A DNA stretch of 64,000 nucleotides from Fibrella aquatilis (lineage in GTDB: Bacteria; Bacteroidota; Bacteroidia; Cytophagales; Spirosomataceae): assembly GCF_017353255.1 (NCBI RefSeq), contig NZ_JAFMYU010000001.1, positions 372,001 to 436,000 of the forward strand, written 5' to 3'. Numbering within the stretch: position 1 is the first letter of the stretch; the number at the start of each line of letters is the position of its first letter. Both the position numbers and the translations under genes were made by a program. Of the stretch, positions 31,055 through 41,137 are shown in pieces. The notes beneath the pieces were generated by a model. That model was not told where the DNA came from and did not search any database. It saw only the letters and a list, made by a program, of their open reading frames with translations.

Positions 31055-31095
31055 TCTTATCGCGTTTGGGCAAAAAAAGGTAATTTTACTGACTT

Positions 31096-31767
31096 ATGAA
31101 CCCACCAATTATTGCGCCGTCGATTCTGGCGGCTGACTTTGCCAACCTGCAACGCGACGTTGAACTCATTAACCGTTCGGAAGCCGACTGGTTCCACGTC
31201 GACGTGATGGACGGCGTTTTTGTGCCGAATATTTCGTTTGGCTTTCCGGTGATGGAGGCCATCTGTCGCCACGCCACCAAACCCCTGGACGTACACCTGA
31301 TGATTGTGCAGCCCGAACGCTATATCGACGCGTTTGCGAAAGCTGGCGCTGCGGCTATTACGGTACATTACGAGGCCTGCACACACCTCCACCGCACGCT
31401 CACCCTGATCCGGGAGGCGGGTTGCCGGGCGGGCGTGGCCCTGAACATGCAAACGCCCGTAGACACCCTCATCGACATTGCCGACGCCTTCGATCAGGTG
31501 CTGATCATGACGATCAACCCCGGCTTTGGTGGTCAGAAATTGTTGCCCCTGTCTATCCCAAAAGTGGTGAAGCTGCGTCGGTTATTGACCGAAGCCCAGA
31601 GTCCGGCGCTCATTGGTGTAGATGGCGGCATCGATCAGCACACAATCGGCATGGTCGTTGCGGCAGGAATTGATTATGCCGTGGCGGGCACGTCGGTGTT
31701 TGGCGCAGCCGACCCCCTCCTTGCCATTCAAACATTAAAAAAGGCCCGGCAACCACTTCTGGCCTAA
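31096..31767 (+). CDS. rpe: Ribulose-phosphate 3-epimerase
   Basis: Pentose-phosphate enzyme interconverting ribulose-5-P and xylulose-5-P. 223 residues. It has the family starts IIAPSILAADFANL, HVDVMDGVFVPNISFG, LDVHLMI, VLIMTINPGFGGQKL and GVDGGID, with metal-binding His and Asp residues in place. It is divergent from ligA, with a palindrome in between; the GH13 lipoprotein gene follows after 27 bp. Confidence 0.95.
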   Translation: MNPPIIAPSILAADFANLQRDVELINRSEADWFHVDVMDGVFVPNISFGFPVMEAICRHATKPLDVHLMIVQPERYIDAFAKAGAAAITVHYEACTHLHRTLTLIREAGCRAGVALNMQTPVDTLIDIADAFDQVLIMTINPGFGGQKLLPLSIPKVVKLRRLLTEAQSPALIGVDGGIDQHTIGMVVAAGIDYAVAGTSVFGAADPLLAIQTLKKARQPLLA

Positions 31768-31794
31768 TTTTACCCAGTAACGACACCGTATCGT

Positions 31795-33222
31795 ATGAAG
31801 ACTCAGGTTATACATGCCTCCCTGTTCCTACTGCTTTTAACTGCCAGTTGTCAATTTACCCAGCAACGCACCGACAGCCAGCCTACATCAGACTCCACGA
31901 CAGCCCCCTCCGACAGCCTGGCCAGTGCTGCCGGAAAACCCGCCGAACCCGAATGGGCTAAAAACGCGACGATTTATGAAGTAAACGTGCGTCAGTTTTC
32001 GGCCAAAGGTGATCTGGCCTCGGTAGAAGCGCAGCTGCCCCGGCTCAAAGAACTGGGCGTAGATATTGTCTGGATGATGCCCATTTACCCCATTGGCAAA
32101 GTGAACCGAAAAGGCACGCTGGGCAGCCCCTACGCCGTGGCCGATTACACGTCGGTGAACCCCGACTACGGCACCGTGGCTGATTTGAAACGGCTGGTAA
32201 AACGGGCGCACGACCTAGGCCTGCGCGTAATCCTGGATTTTATTCCCAACCACACCGCCTGGGACCACCCCTGGACCAAACAGCACCCCGACTGGTATAC
32301 GCAGGTGAACGGCAAGCTCACCTCGCCGCTGGATGAAAAAGGCAAGCCCACCGGCTGGGACGACGTAGTAGACCTCAACTACGGCAACCCCAACCTGCGC
32401 AAAGCCATGACCGACGTGCTCACGTTCTGGCTCCGCGAGACCGACATCGACGGCTACCGCATGGACGTGGCCGGGCTGGTGCCTACCGACTATTGGAAAG
32501 AACTCCGCCCCGCCCTTGACGAAGTGAAACCTGTGTTTATGCTCTCGGAATGGGAAGCCGACCCCAACCATTTCCGCACGGCCTTCAACATGAACTACGC
32601 CTGGGCCACGCACACGCTGCTGAAAAACATTGCCAAAGGCACGCATTCGGCCCTGGCTATCGACACGCTGCTGGCGCAACGCAAAAAAGAATATCCTGCC
32701 TGGGCCTACCAGATGCAGTTTACCCAAAACCACGACGAGAACACCTGGAACGGCACTCTAGCCGAGTCGTTTGGTCCCGGAGCCAAGGCCTTTGTGGTGC
32801 TCACGAGTACGTTCAATGGCATGCCGCTGGTGTATAATGGGGCCGAATCGGGCCTGAACAAGCGGCTGCAATTCTTCGAGAAAGACCCCATCAGCTGGGG
32901 CAACTATAGCGAAGCCATGTTCTACAAATCGCTGCTGACGCTAAAACACCGCAACCGGGCGTTGTGGAACGGAACGCACGGCGGGCCGCTGGTGAAGATC
33001 CCCACCGACCACGATGCGCAGGTGTATGCGTTCTATCGCCAGAAAGACAATGACCATATTGCCGTCATCATCAACCTGAGCGGACAGACCCAGCTCATTA
33101 AACTGGGCGAGGGTGCCTACGCTGGCCTCTATACCGACGTATTTGCCCAAACGCCCATGGAGCTTAAAAACGACATGACCCTCACCCTGAAACCCTGGGC
33201 CTACCACGTGCTGACAAATTGA
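31795..33222 (+). CDS. GH13 alpha-amylase-family lipoprotein
   Basis: Periplasmic or surface alpha-glucan hydrolase, 475 residues. The lipobox is LTASC (Cys19), followed by a Ser/Thr/Pro linker. The GH13 barrel shows VDIVWMMPIYP, LRVILDFIPNHTAWDHPW, the catalytic nucleophile Asp in DGYRMDVAGL, the acid/base Glu in MLSEWEAD, and the third Asp in FTQNHDENTWN. A short C-terminal beta domain follows. Exact specificity is uncertain; maltodextrins or trehalose-type substrates are possible. Confidence 0.9.
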   Translation: MKTQVIHASLFLLLLTASCQFTQQRTDSQPTSDSTTAPSDSLASAAGKPAEPEWAKNATIYEVNVRQFSAKGDLASVEAQLPRLKELGVDIVWMMPIYPIGKVNRKGTLGSPYAVADYTSVNPDYGTVADLKRLVKRAHDLGLRVILDFIPNHTAWDHPWTKQHPDWYTQVNGKLTSPLDEKGKPTGWDDVVDLNYGNPNLRKAMTDVLTFWLRETDIDGYRMDVAGLVPTDYWKELRPALDEVKPVFMLSEWEADPNHFRTAFNMNYAWATHTLLKNIAKGTHSALAIDTLLAQRKKEYPAWAYQMQFTQNHDENTWNGTLAESFGPGAKAFVVLTSTFNGMPLVYNGAESGLNKRLQFFEKDPISWGNYSEAMFYKSLLTLKHRNRALWNGTHGGPLVKIPTDHDAQVYAFYRQKDNDHIAVIINLSGQTQLIKLGEGAYAGLYTDVFAQTPMELKNDMTLTLKPWAYHVLTN

Positions 33223-33284
33223 GTTTAACAGGTAAAGTCTGAAGTCTAACGTCCATTGTCCCAAGTCCAATGTCTATTCACAAC

Positions 33285-35348
33285 ATGTCATTACTGCCTC
33301 CAGCGCAACCCGCGAACCGATGGGCCTGGCTGCTGATCTGGTTGCTGACAGGGCTTATTCCGGGCCGTGCGCAGGGCATTCAGTGGGCTAGTAAGGTCGT
33401 TGGCTATTCGTCGGAAGGGCGGGGCGACGGCGGCGGGCAGCAGTTTCAGGTTTCGCAGATCCTGGGCGCGCCGAGCATCTACCCGCGCACGGGTGTCAGT
33501 CCCTGCGCCTGGTCGCCGATCAGCGTAGACGGTGCCCCCGAAGAGTGGATTACCGTGGCCGTGGCCAATACCCGCCCCGTGCGGCAGGTGCTTATTGCCG
33601 AAACAGCTAACCCAGGGGCTATTGTACGCGTGATCCTGACTGACATGTATGGCAAGGAGCACATTATTTTCGACGAAAAAGACGCGGCATTCCGGGCCAC
33701 CAAAATGCCGGTTGACCCGCTCCTGCGCATTACCGTGGCCGACAGTACGCTGGAAGGGCGGCAGGTGAAAGTGGTGCTCAACCCCAGCCGCACCAAAGGC
33801 CTGAATCAGATTGACGCCATTGGCCTAAGCCACCTCACCGGCGCGGTGGTACCCGGCATCCGCGTCTCGCCCGACACGCCCGCCTCGCTGACCAAAGAGA
33901 GCCTGGGACGCAGTATCAATACCCCCGGTCAGGAGGTGGCGCCCGTGATCTCGCCCGATGGCCGGGTGCTCTACCTCACCCGCAACAACCACAAAGGCAA
34001 CACGGGGCAACCCGGCAAACAGGATGTATGGTACTCGGTGCTGGGTCCCGACCGCTTTTGGAGTGAGGCGCAGAACATTGGCGCGCCCATAAACACCAAC
34101 GACAACAACGCGATCAGCGGCATCTCACCCGACGGCAAAACGGTCTACCTCATCAACGTCTACCGGCCCGATGGCAGCATGTCGTTTGGCATTTCGAAAT
34201 CCACAATGAGCAAGACGGGGTGGACCATGCCCCGCGAATGCAAGATTACCAACAACTATAACAAGCACAAAGACAACCAGTTAGAGTTTACCGTTTCGCC
34301 CGACGGCAAGACGATGCTGCTGGCCGTGCAACGCAACGACGTCATTGGCGACCGCGACCTGTACGTTTCCTTCCGGCAGCCCGACCTCACCTGGAGCGAA
34401 CCCAGAACGCTGGGACCCATGGTGAACACGGCCGATTCGGAAAGCTCGCCGTTTCTGGCCGTCGACAACCGGACGCTATACTTCACCTCATTGGGCAGGC
34501 CCGGTTTTGGCAATGGCGATATCTATGTGACCCGCCGACAGGATGATTCGTGGACCAACTGGTCGGAACCCGAAAACCTCGGCCCCGCCGTGAACACCCC
34601 CGAATGGGACGGTTATTTCACCATTCCCGCCTCCGGCGACTATGCCTACCTCAGCTCCAGGGCCAATTCGCTGGGCGAAGACGACATTTTCCGGCTAAAG
34701 CTCTACCCCGCCATCCGGCCCGACCCGGTGGCCATCGTGTCGGGGCAGGTGCTCGATGCCATCAGCAAAAAGCCCGTGGCAACCGAGGTGGTATCGGACC
34801 TGTTCGAGAATAACAAGGAGTTTGCCAAGGTGGAATACGACCCAGAAACGGGCGAATACAAGATGGTGCTGCCTACCCAGAAGGCCTATCAGCTTACAGC
34901 CCGCAAAGACGGCTATTTCCCCGCCAGCGAAACCCTGGACCTGAGCAACGACAAGCGCTTCCGCGACATAAAACGAAACCTGTACCTGATGCCCATTCAG
35001 GCGGGGGCCAAAATGATTCTGCGCGGCGTACGCTTTGCCCAGAGCGAAGCGCAGTTACTGCCAGGGTCGGAAGCCGAACTGGACCGGGTACTTGACCTGA
35101 TGAAACAACATCCCGACATGGAGATTTTGCTGGAAGGCCATACCGACAATCAGGGTGAGTGGGCACCCAACATGAAGCTCGCCGAAGACCGGGTGAAGAC
35201 CGTGAAAGAGTACCTCACGGCCAAGGGCATCACCGAAAACCGGGTGCAAACCAAAGCCTGGGGTCCCAGCAAACCCATTGCCAGCAACGAATCCGAAGAC
35301 AAGCGTAAACTAAACCGGCGGGTAGAATTCACCATCCTGAAATTGTAA
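33285..35348 (+). CDS. OmpA-family protein with PD40 propeller
   Basis: A 687-residue envelope protein. It has a signal peptide (WAWLLIWLLTGLIPGRAQG), an N-terminal beta domain, a propeller of PD40 (WD40-like) repeats (VAPVISPDGRVLYLTRNNHKG, shown in part; ISGISPDGKTVYLINV; FTVSPDGKTMLLAVQ), a carboxypeptidase-regulatory-like domain (about 480-560), and a C-terminal OmpA domain binding peptidoglycan (ILLEGHTDNQGEWAPNMKLAEDR, in part; NRRVEFTI). The ATG at 33270 is also open but lies in repeat-like DNA (GAAGTCTAACGTCC words), so 33285 is preferred. Similar proteins occur with type IX secretion and gliding components; no such role is proven here. Confidence 0.85.
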   Translation: MSLLPPAQPANRWAWLLIWLLTGLIPGRAQGIQWASKVVGYSSEGRGDGGGQQFQVSQILGAPSIYPRTGVSPCAWSPISVDGAPEEWITVAVANTRPVRQVLIAETANPGAIVRVILTDMYGKEHIIFDEKDAAFRATKMPVDPLLRITVADSTLEGRQVKVVLNPSRTKGLNQIDAIGLSHLTGAVVPGIRVSPDTPASLTKESLGRSINTPGQEVAPVISPDGRVLYLTRNNHKGNTGQPGKQDVWYSVLGPDRFWSEAQNIGAPINTNDNNAISGISPDGKTVYLINVYRPDGSMSFGISKSTMSKTGWTMPRECKITNNYNKHKDNQLEFTVSPDGKTMLLAVQRNDVIGDRDLYVSFRQPDLTWSEPRTLGPMVNTADSESSPFLAVDNRTLYFTSLGRPGFGNGDIYVTRRQDDSWTNWSEPENLGPAVNTPEWDGYFTIPASGDYAYLSSRANSLGEDDIFRLKLYPAIRPDPVAIVSGQVLDAISKKPVATEVVSDLFENNKEFAKVEYDPETGEYKMVLPTQKAYQLTARKDGYFPASETLDLSNDKRFRDIKRNLYLMPIQAGAKMILRGVRFAQSEAQLLPGSEAELDRVLDLMKQHPDMEILLEGHTDNQGEWAPNMKLAEDRVKTVKEYLTAKGITENRVQTKAWGPSKPIASNESEDKRKLNRRVEFTILKL

Positions 35349-35412
35349 TTCAGGGGGGTGTTGGCTTATTTTGTCTTAATCACCCCACCCTCCGCCGGTC
35401 GCTCGGCCCGCT

Positions 35413-37257
35413 ATGTCCCTCCGTCCCTCGTCCAGCTTACCCCTGTCAACGCCTTCATTACTAGCGCTTTTAGCCATCATGACGGTGGCCCTCGCCCTGC
35501 GCATCTACAAGCTGGATGCCCACGGCGTTTACCTCGACGAAAAGTTTACGCTTGTAGCCTCGCAGGGCGTAGTGCAGGAAGGGTCGAACCAGCACGACGT
35601 TTTTTTTACACCCGGCAAGCCTTATTTCACCCCCAAAGAATTTCACAAACCCAAGCGCCTGGCCGACTACGACGAAGCCATTGCCCGTAGCGACATCAGC
35701 AACAGCCCCGCCTACACGGGCCTGCTCTCGCTCTGGATTCGGGTGTTTGGCATCAGCGATTTTTCGGTGCGGTTTCCGTCGGTGCTGTTCAGCATAAGCA
35801 CGGTCTGGCTTATTTTTCTGCTGGCCCGCCGCTACACCGGCTCCGTACGCGTAGGGTTGCTTGGCGCGGCGGTGGCGGCTACAGAGCCTTTTTTTGTGGC
35901 CTACAGTCACGTGGCCCGCGCCTACAGCATGACCATCTTTATGTCGCTGCTGGCCACCTGGCTGTTTCTACGCATTCTGGACCGGCTTGGTGAAGACAGC
36001 CGGAGCAATGAACGCAACGTGTTTCGGGCCAACCGGGGCCTCTGGTGGCTCTATGCGGGCTATGGCATGGCCTATGCCGTATCCATTCTGGGCCACACGC
36101 TGGGGCTAATGGTATTCGTGGCGCATGGCCTCTACCTGCTGCTCTACGTGCGTGGCTGGTCGGCCTACGTGGGGTTTGGTCTGGCCGGGGTGCTGGCCAC
36201 CCTGACGTTGCTGGTGCCCTGGTTTACAGTTTACGCGGGCAAGTACCTGTTTATGACCATGGCCTACCAGGCGCAGTTTTATAAACACCTGGCCGACACC
36301 AACCCCCTAGGGAACGGCTTTGGCATAATCCTGCCCGCCACCATGCCCAACGTCTTCAGCGCGGCACTGCCCGTGGTAGCCGATCTGTTCTGGCTCACCA
36401 ACGGCCTGGCCACCGACCTGTTGGGGCGTCGGAATGTGGTGATCGAACTGGGTGCAGGGGTAATACTACTGGGCATTGTTTTGCTGGCCGAACGAAAAGG
36501 ACAAACAGGACAAACGCGTTATAATCAAACGTTGTTTTGGGCAGCCATTGGTGTGCTGTTAGGCACCCTACTATTGATAACCATTCATACTGGGCAGGCC
36601 GTAGTGCTCACTAGTCTACCCTTGTTTGGGTATGTCCTTTACCAAGCCATTCAACACTACGGGCAGGCCCGGCAACGGCATTTTCTGGTGCTGATGGGCC
36701 TGCTGCTGCTCACCCCTACGCTATTTTTGCTCATCATCGCCTTCCGAAACGGGCATACCTACGGCATCACGCAGCGCTACACCAGCTTCTCGTTTCCTTA
36801 CGCGGTCATCATCGTCGGCATCCTGATCGATCAGTTGTTCCGGCTTCCACGCTACCTGGTTGGTATACTTTGGATGGTCATCCTGATAAAGACGGTCTAT
36901 ATCATGGACCTGAACAAACGTATCTTCGACGACACCGCCGCCAAATACACGCAGTTCGGCGTGCCCCGCATCAAAAACCCCTACATGACTGCTGCCACCA
37001 GCATTGAAGCACAGTATACGCACGGCGACACGGTCCTCTACCCCGCCATCAGGCTTCATCCCGCCGATGAAATTGAGAGAACATTCTGGCCGTTTTCGAT
37101 CAAAGACGCTCAGATGACCAACCTGTATTTGCCCCACGACGCCACCTACTACCAGCGGATGGACACTACCCAGACCGACCGGATTTGGCTGGTGAAAGGC
37201 CATACCGGACAGCGTGTGCTTATCTTTGACTTCAAAGGCAACACCTATCGGTACTAA
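35413..37257 (+). CDS. GT39-type polytopic glycosyltransferase
   Basis: A 614-residue integral membrane protein with about 10-12 helices of the PMT/ArnT (GT39/GT-C) type. The first helix (LLALLAIMTVALALRIYKLD) is followed by the periplasmic catalytic loop YLDEKFTL, the family's Asp-Glu signature. Further helices and a soluble C-terminal part follow. It should transfer a lipid-linked sugar on the outer side of the inner membrane. It opens a co-directional cluster with two other membrane proteins, a GT2 and an SGNH protein, suggesting surface glycan or glycoprotein assembly. Confidence 0.8.
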   Translation: MSLRPSSSLPLSTPSLLALLAIMTVALALRIYKLDAHGVYLDEKFTLVASQGVVQEGSNQHDVFFTPGKPYFTPKEFHKPKRLADYDEAIARSDISNSPAYTGLLSLWIRVFGISDFSVRFPSVLFSISTVWLIFLLARRYTGSVRVGLLGAAVAATEPFFVAYSHVARAYSMTIFMSLLATWLFLRILDRLGEDSRSNERNVFRANRGLWWLYAGYGMAYAVSILGHTLGLMVFVAHGLYLLLYVRGWSAYVGFGLAGVLATLTLLVPWFTVYAGKYLFMTMAYQAQFYKHLADTNPLGNGFGIILPATMPNVFSAALPVVADLFWLTNGLATDLLGRRNVVIELGAGVILLGIVLLAERKGQTGQTRYNQTLFWAAIGVLLGTLLLITIHTGQAVVLTSLPLFGYVLYQAIQHYGQARQRHFLVLMGLLLLTPTLFLLIIAFRNGHTYGITQRYTSFSFPYAVIIVGILIDQLFRLPRYLVGILWMVILIKTVYIMDLNKRIFDDTAAKYTQFGVPRIKNPYMTAATSIEAQYTHGDTVLYPAIRLHPADEIERTFWPFSIKDAQMTNLYLPHDATYYQRMDTTQTDRIWLVKGHTGQRVLIFDFKGNTYRY

Positions 37258-37277
37258 ACGCCCGCCGCCAATTGCTC

Positions 37278-39038
37278 ATGGTGCCTACCCAACCCCAACA
37301 CCCCACCCAGCCGACACCGCCCCAGCCGGTGGTTAGCCAACGGTCCTGGCCGGGGTGGCTCTACGCGCTGGTATTCACGCTGCTGCCCATTGGTGCGGTG
37401 GCCTGGGCGTGGTGGCAAGGGGCGGTAAACGTACCTAAGTGGGACGACCACGCCCTGAAAGGATCGCTGCTGCTCATGGAAAAAACCACCTCGCCGCCCA
37501 CCTGGTTTCGGCAGGTGATAGCGCAGCATAACGAACACCGCATTGCCCTGGACCGCCTGCTGGCCTGGGCCGATTTCAGCCTGTTTGGCAAGCTCAGCTT
37601 CACCCGGCTCATGGTCTACGGCGATCTGCAACTGCTCTTGCTGGTGGGGGTTCTTGGCTTGATGCTGGCCCGATATACCAAACCGTGGTACCTGTTTCTG
37701 CCTCCCGTTGCTCTCTTCATTATCAGCCTGGCGCAGTGGGAAAACATGTACTGGGCGTTGTCGTCTATCCAGAATTTCGGCGTTGTTTTCTGGTCGCTGG
37801 CTTGTCTCTACACGCTGGCGCACCGGCCCAAACCGTGGCTGGCCATAGGCCTCGCGGCGGTGGCAACGCTGGTGAGTGGCAACGGTTTTCTGGTCTGGCC
37901 CATTGGTATCCTGATGCTACTGGCGCAACACCGCCGCCGTGATTTACTACCCTGGACCGTTGCGGCTGTACTACTGATTGCGCTCTATTTCTGGGACTAC
38001 GCCATGCCCAATACCCACCCCCCCACGCGGGGCAATGTGCTGGAACTGGCGGGTGGTTGCCTGGCCTTTTTGGGGGCTGCCGCTGAAGCACTTCCCATTT
38101 CCCGGCCATACCTCCCAAGCATGCTCCTGGGTGCACTTCTACTGCTGTGGTGGAGTCTGGAACTGGTTCGTTCGGTGGGGCAAGTCAGGTCTAAAGCAGG
38201 CTTGATATCCCTGCAAGCGTTCGGCTTTGGGGCGCTGGCCTTCCTGGTCGGTACAGCCCTTGTAGTGGTCTGGGGACGGTTTGGCTACGGGAAGGATATG
38301 CTGCTCACCAGCCGCTACCGAATCTATTCCCTAACACTGTTAGCCTTGACGTATACCTATTGGTTGTCAATGCGTTACAGTAGATCAACAGTTTTCACAA
38401 AAAGGGCCTGGCAATACGCCCTTGGTGGGCTGCTTGTGAGCGGTTTGCTATGGTGGAGTGCGTTTCGATTGAATACTCACGAGGCTATGGCGCTCCGTAA
38501 ACAGTTGCTCATTAGCCAGTATAACTGGACCTACACACACAACACGCCTACCTCGGCCATTGACCCTACCACGGCCCGGCTGATCGACAACGCCCCGGCG
38601 TTTTATGATGCCACCCTACCCCACTTTTTCAATCCAGCCACAGGCGCAGCCTTCCCGATCGACACCCTCTTCAAAGCCGACAATAATTACATTATCCGCC
38701 TGGTTGCAACGACTGTCTCCCCGCCCACGCTGCCCAGTCTGACCAACCCCGATGCAGGGCTAAACATCCTGCTGCGGTCGGCGAAACGGACGTATCTCTT
38801 CGGGGCGCGGCCTCGTCCCCACCGCAACTGGCGGGTGCTGCTGGGCCTACTCCCACTCTACCCCAACAACCAGCCTATTGAGGTAGCCATTCCCGCCGGG
38901 GAACTCGACGCGGGTACCTACGACCTGGACGTGGTGCAGTACGGCCCCGACAAGCCAGCGGGTACGGTACGACCCACCACCCGGCTGCTCACCGTGGCCC
39001 CACACCACAGCATTACCGGCCCCGTCAAAAACTGGTAG
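37278..39038 (+). CDS. Polytopic membrane protein of unknown function
   Basis: 586 residues with a Pro/Gln/Thr-rich N-terminus and about 9-10 helices (WLYALVFTLLPIGAVAWAWW, LLLLVGVLGLML, GLAAVATLVSGNGFLVWPIG and more) and a soluble C-terminal domain of about 150 residues. The layout resembles GT-C transferases: a luminal loop after helix 1 has WDDHALKG with acidic residues. I do not recognise a named family. It lies 20 bp after the GT39 gene and 12 bp before the acyltransferase gene, so it probably belongs to the same pathway. Confidence 0.7.
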   Translation: MVPTQPQHPTQPTPPQPVVSQRSWPGWLYALVFTLLPIGAVAWAWWQGAVNVPKWDDHALKGSLLLMEKTTSPPTWFRQVIAQHNEHRIALDRLLAWADFSLFGKLSFTRLMVYGDLQLLLLVGVLGLMLARYTKPWYLFLPPVALFIISLAQWENMYWALSSIQNFGVVFWSLACLYTLAHRPKPWLAIGLAAVATLVSGNGFLVWPIGILMLLAQHRRRDLLPWTVAAVLLIALYFWDYAMPNTHPPTRGNVLELAGGCLAFLGAAAEALPISRPYLPSMLLGALLLLWWSLELVRSVGQVRSKAGLISLQAFGFGALAFLVGTALVVVWGRFGYGKDMLLTSRYRIYSLTLLALTYTYWLSMRYSRSTVFTKRAWQYALGGLLVSGLLWWSAFRLNTHEAMALRKQLLISQYNWTYTHNTPTSAIDPTTARLIDNAPAFYDATLPHFFNPATGAAFPIDTLFKADNNYIIRLVATTVSPPTLPSLTNPDAGLNILLRSAKRTYLFGARPRPHRNWRVLLGLLPLYPNNQPIEVAIPAGELDAGTYDLDVVQYGPDKPAGTVRPTTRLLTVAPHHSITGPVKNW

Positions 39039-39050
39039 TCCGGCTTATTT

Positions 39051-40217
39051 ATGACAACCTTAGCAAAGCCCACCACCCGCCCCGCGCTCAATCACCTCGT
39101 GCAACTCGATGGGGTCCGGTTTATTGCCGTGGCCATGGTGCTTATTGACCACTGGACCGCCGAACGCCTGCCCCCCATTCTGTTTGTGCCGCTGGGGTCG
39201 CTGGGCGTTACCATTTTTTTCGTGCTGAGCGGCTTCCTCATCTCGCGCATTCTACTCTCAGGCAAAGACAAACTACCCGAACCTAAAACGGCTCATTTAG
39301 GAGGGTATCTAAAAACGTTTTACATCCGCCGTACGCTCCGCATTTTCCCCATTTATTACCTCACGCTGTTCATTCTCTACGCTCTCAATGAGCCGCCCGT
39401 GCGCCGCACCATTGGCTGGCTGGCCCTGTACACGAGCAACATCTACATTGCCAGGTACGCCACCTGGATGGGTACCGTAGACCACCTCTGGTCGCTGGCG
39501 GTAGAGGAGCAAGTGTATCTGGTGCTGCCCATGCTGCTGTTTGTGCTGCCACGGCGGCTGGTGCTGCCCACGGCCCTGCTCATGATGGTGGGCAGCCTGG
39601 CCCTGCGCTACGGCCTCATGCGCCACGGCAGCACCTGGTTCATCGGCTACGTTTCCATGCCCACCTGCCTCGACGCCTTCGGGCTGGGCCTTATTATGGC
39701 CTACCTCTGGCTCTACCAGCGCCCACGCTTCGAGAGGTTCTTTAGCTCATCAATTGGTCTCATTATCAGCATCATAGTCTTCGGACTGGTGGTTTGGGGT
39801 GCCCGCACTACCGCCGAGGCCCAACCCACGCTCGACTACCATGCCAACAACAGCTATGCCCACGTCTGGGAAAGGCTGTCGGCGTCGTTCATTGGTTTTT
39901 TCCTCATTGGCCGGGCCATTCTGGGCTTTCGGGGACCGATGAAAGCGTTTCTGGAAAGCCGTGTCAGTCAGTACCTGGGTCAGATCAGCTACGGGCTATA
40001 CCTCTACCATAATTTTATCTACAACGCCTACCACACGCCCCAGACGCATATTGTGTTGCGGGTATGGCGGCGGCTGGTCAGCTACATACCCGCGCTGGGC
40101 AGTTCGTTTGCTTTCGAATTCGTCTATTTTCTGCTGCTCACTATTGGCCTGGCCAGCCTGTCGTGGTTTTTAATTGAAAAGCCTATTAACCGGTTGAAAG
40201 ATCGCTACGCTTATTAA
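39051..40217 (+). CDS. Acyltransferase-3 (OafA/YrhL-type) membrane protein
   Basis: 388 residues, ten or eleven helices. It begins with the family motif LDGVRFIAVAMVLIDHW (conserved Arg and His) and GVTIFFVLSGFLISRILL, followed by YIRRTLRIFPIYYL and VDHLWSLAVEEQVYLVLP, all typical of AT3 O-acyltransferases that acetylate or acylate surface polysaccharides. The co-directional neighbours are GT-C- and GT2-type enzymes. Confidence 0.92.
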   Translation: MTTLAKPTTRPALNHLVQLDGVRFIAVAMVLIDHWTAERLPPILFVPLGSLGVTIFFVLSGFLISRILLSGKDKLPEPKTAHLGGYLKTFYIRRTLRIFPIYYLTLFILYALNEPPVRRTIGWLALYTSNIYIARYATWMGTVDHLWSLAVEEQVYLVLPMLLFVLPRRLVLPTALLMMVGSLALRYGLMRHGSTWFIGYVSMPTCLDAFGLGLIMAYLWLYQRPRFERFFSSSIGLIISIIVFGLVVWGARTTAEAQPTLDYHANNSYAHVWERLSASFIGFFLIGRAILGFRGPMKAFLESRVSQYLGQISYGLYLYHNFIYNAYHTPQTHIVLRVWRRLVSYIPALGSSFAFEFVYFLLLTIGLASLSWFLIEKPINRLKDRYAY

Positions 40218-40272
40218 ACCGCCCATTGGCTAAGGTCTGGGACCGTTCGGAAGGGCGGGCCAAACAAATACC

Positions 40273-40280
40273 TATCTTTG
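40273..40280 (+). promoter_or_regulatory. -7 promoter box of the GT2 gene
   Basis: TATCTTTG, exact TAnnTTTG, 72 bp before the GT2 ATG; suggests a new transcript within the cluster. Confidence 0.5.
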
Positions 40281-40351
40281 TCCTGTTGCTAAATCAGTAT
40301 ATCAACTCCGTATCGATCCCATCGGTAGCCTATAGATTTCTCCCCTAAACG

Positions 40352-41113
40352 ATGCCCGTATTCTTATCGATTGTCATGCCCGCCTACAACGAGGAAGCCG
40401 TTATTGAAGACGTTGTGGTGCTGTGGACCAATCTGTTAACCGCTCATTTTCCTACCGAAAATACCCGCCTGATTGTTGTTAACGACGGCTCGAAAGATAA
40501 GACAGGTGCTATTTTAGACCAGATCGCGCCGAAATATCCCCAGCTGATGGTGGTACACCAGCCTAACGGTGGCCACGGCAACGCGGTGGTCAACGCCTAC
40601 CGGCAGGCCATTGCCCTCGATTCGATGTATGTGTTCCAGACCGACAGTGATGATCAGTTTGTTACCGCCGACTTTGACAAACTCTGGGCGAAGCGGGCCG
40701 AGTCGCCGTTTATTCTGGGTCACCGCGAAATTCGCTTCGACGCCCCAGCCCGGCTACTTATTACCCGAATTCTGCGCCTGAGCATCGCCCTGATCTACGG
40801 CACCTATATCAAGGATAGCAACATACCGTTCCGCCTTATCCGGGGCACGTACCTAAAACGACTGCTAGCCCAACTGCCTACGCCAACACCGTTTGCTCCC
40901 AACATTTTTTTGGCCGTGATGGCTAAAAAAGCGGGCAACAACCTCTTCGACATTCCCATTACGCACAAAGAACGCATGACTGGCGAGGTGTCTATTCTCC
41001 GTTGGAAACTGCTGAAAGTGTGCATCCAAAGTTTCCGCGAACTGGCGCAGTTCCGGCTCGATCTGGGCAAGAAAGTAGCCGCCCTCCGCCAACCGGAGCC
41101 AGTGTTAAATTAA
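40352..41113 (+). CDS. Glycosyltransferase family 2
   Basis: 253 residues, soluble GT-A fold. FLSIVMPAYNEEAVIEDVV at the start, VVNDGSKDKTGAILDQ (about 46-61), HQPNGGHGNAVVNAYRQ and the metal-binding TDSDDQF (about 98-104) are all family blocks. The C-terminal part (FRLIRGTYLKRLLAQLP, then ITHKERMTGEVS) resembles dolichol-phosphate-mannose-synthase-like enzymes that make lipid-linked sugars for GT-C transferases such as the GT39 protein upstream, by inference. Confidence 0.9.
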   Translation: MPVFLSIVMPAYNEEAVIEDVVVLWTNLLTAHFPTENTRLIVVNDGSKDKTGAILDQIAPKYPQLMVVHQPNGGHGNAVVNAYRQAIALDSMYVFQTDSDDQFVTADFDKLWAKRAESPFILGHREIRFDAPARLLITRILRLSIALIYGTYIKDSNIPFRLIRGTYLKRLLAQLPTPTPFAPNIFLAVMAKKAGNNLFDIPITHKERMTGEVSILRWKLLKVCIQSFRELAQFRLDLGKKVAALRQPEPVLN

Positions 41114-41137
41114 CAGTTCAATTTTCTTTTCAAAAAA

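Noticed and set aside
33223-33284. Another palindrome before the OmpA gene
   Set aside because: Word-like repeats (AAGTCTGAAGTC, GTCCATTGTCCC) are there, but no inverted partner arm was found.
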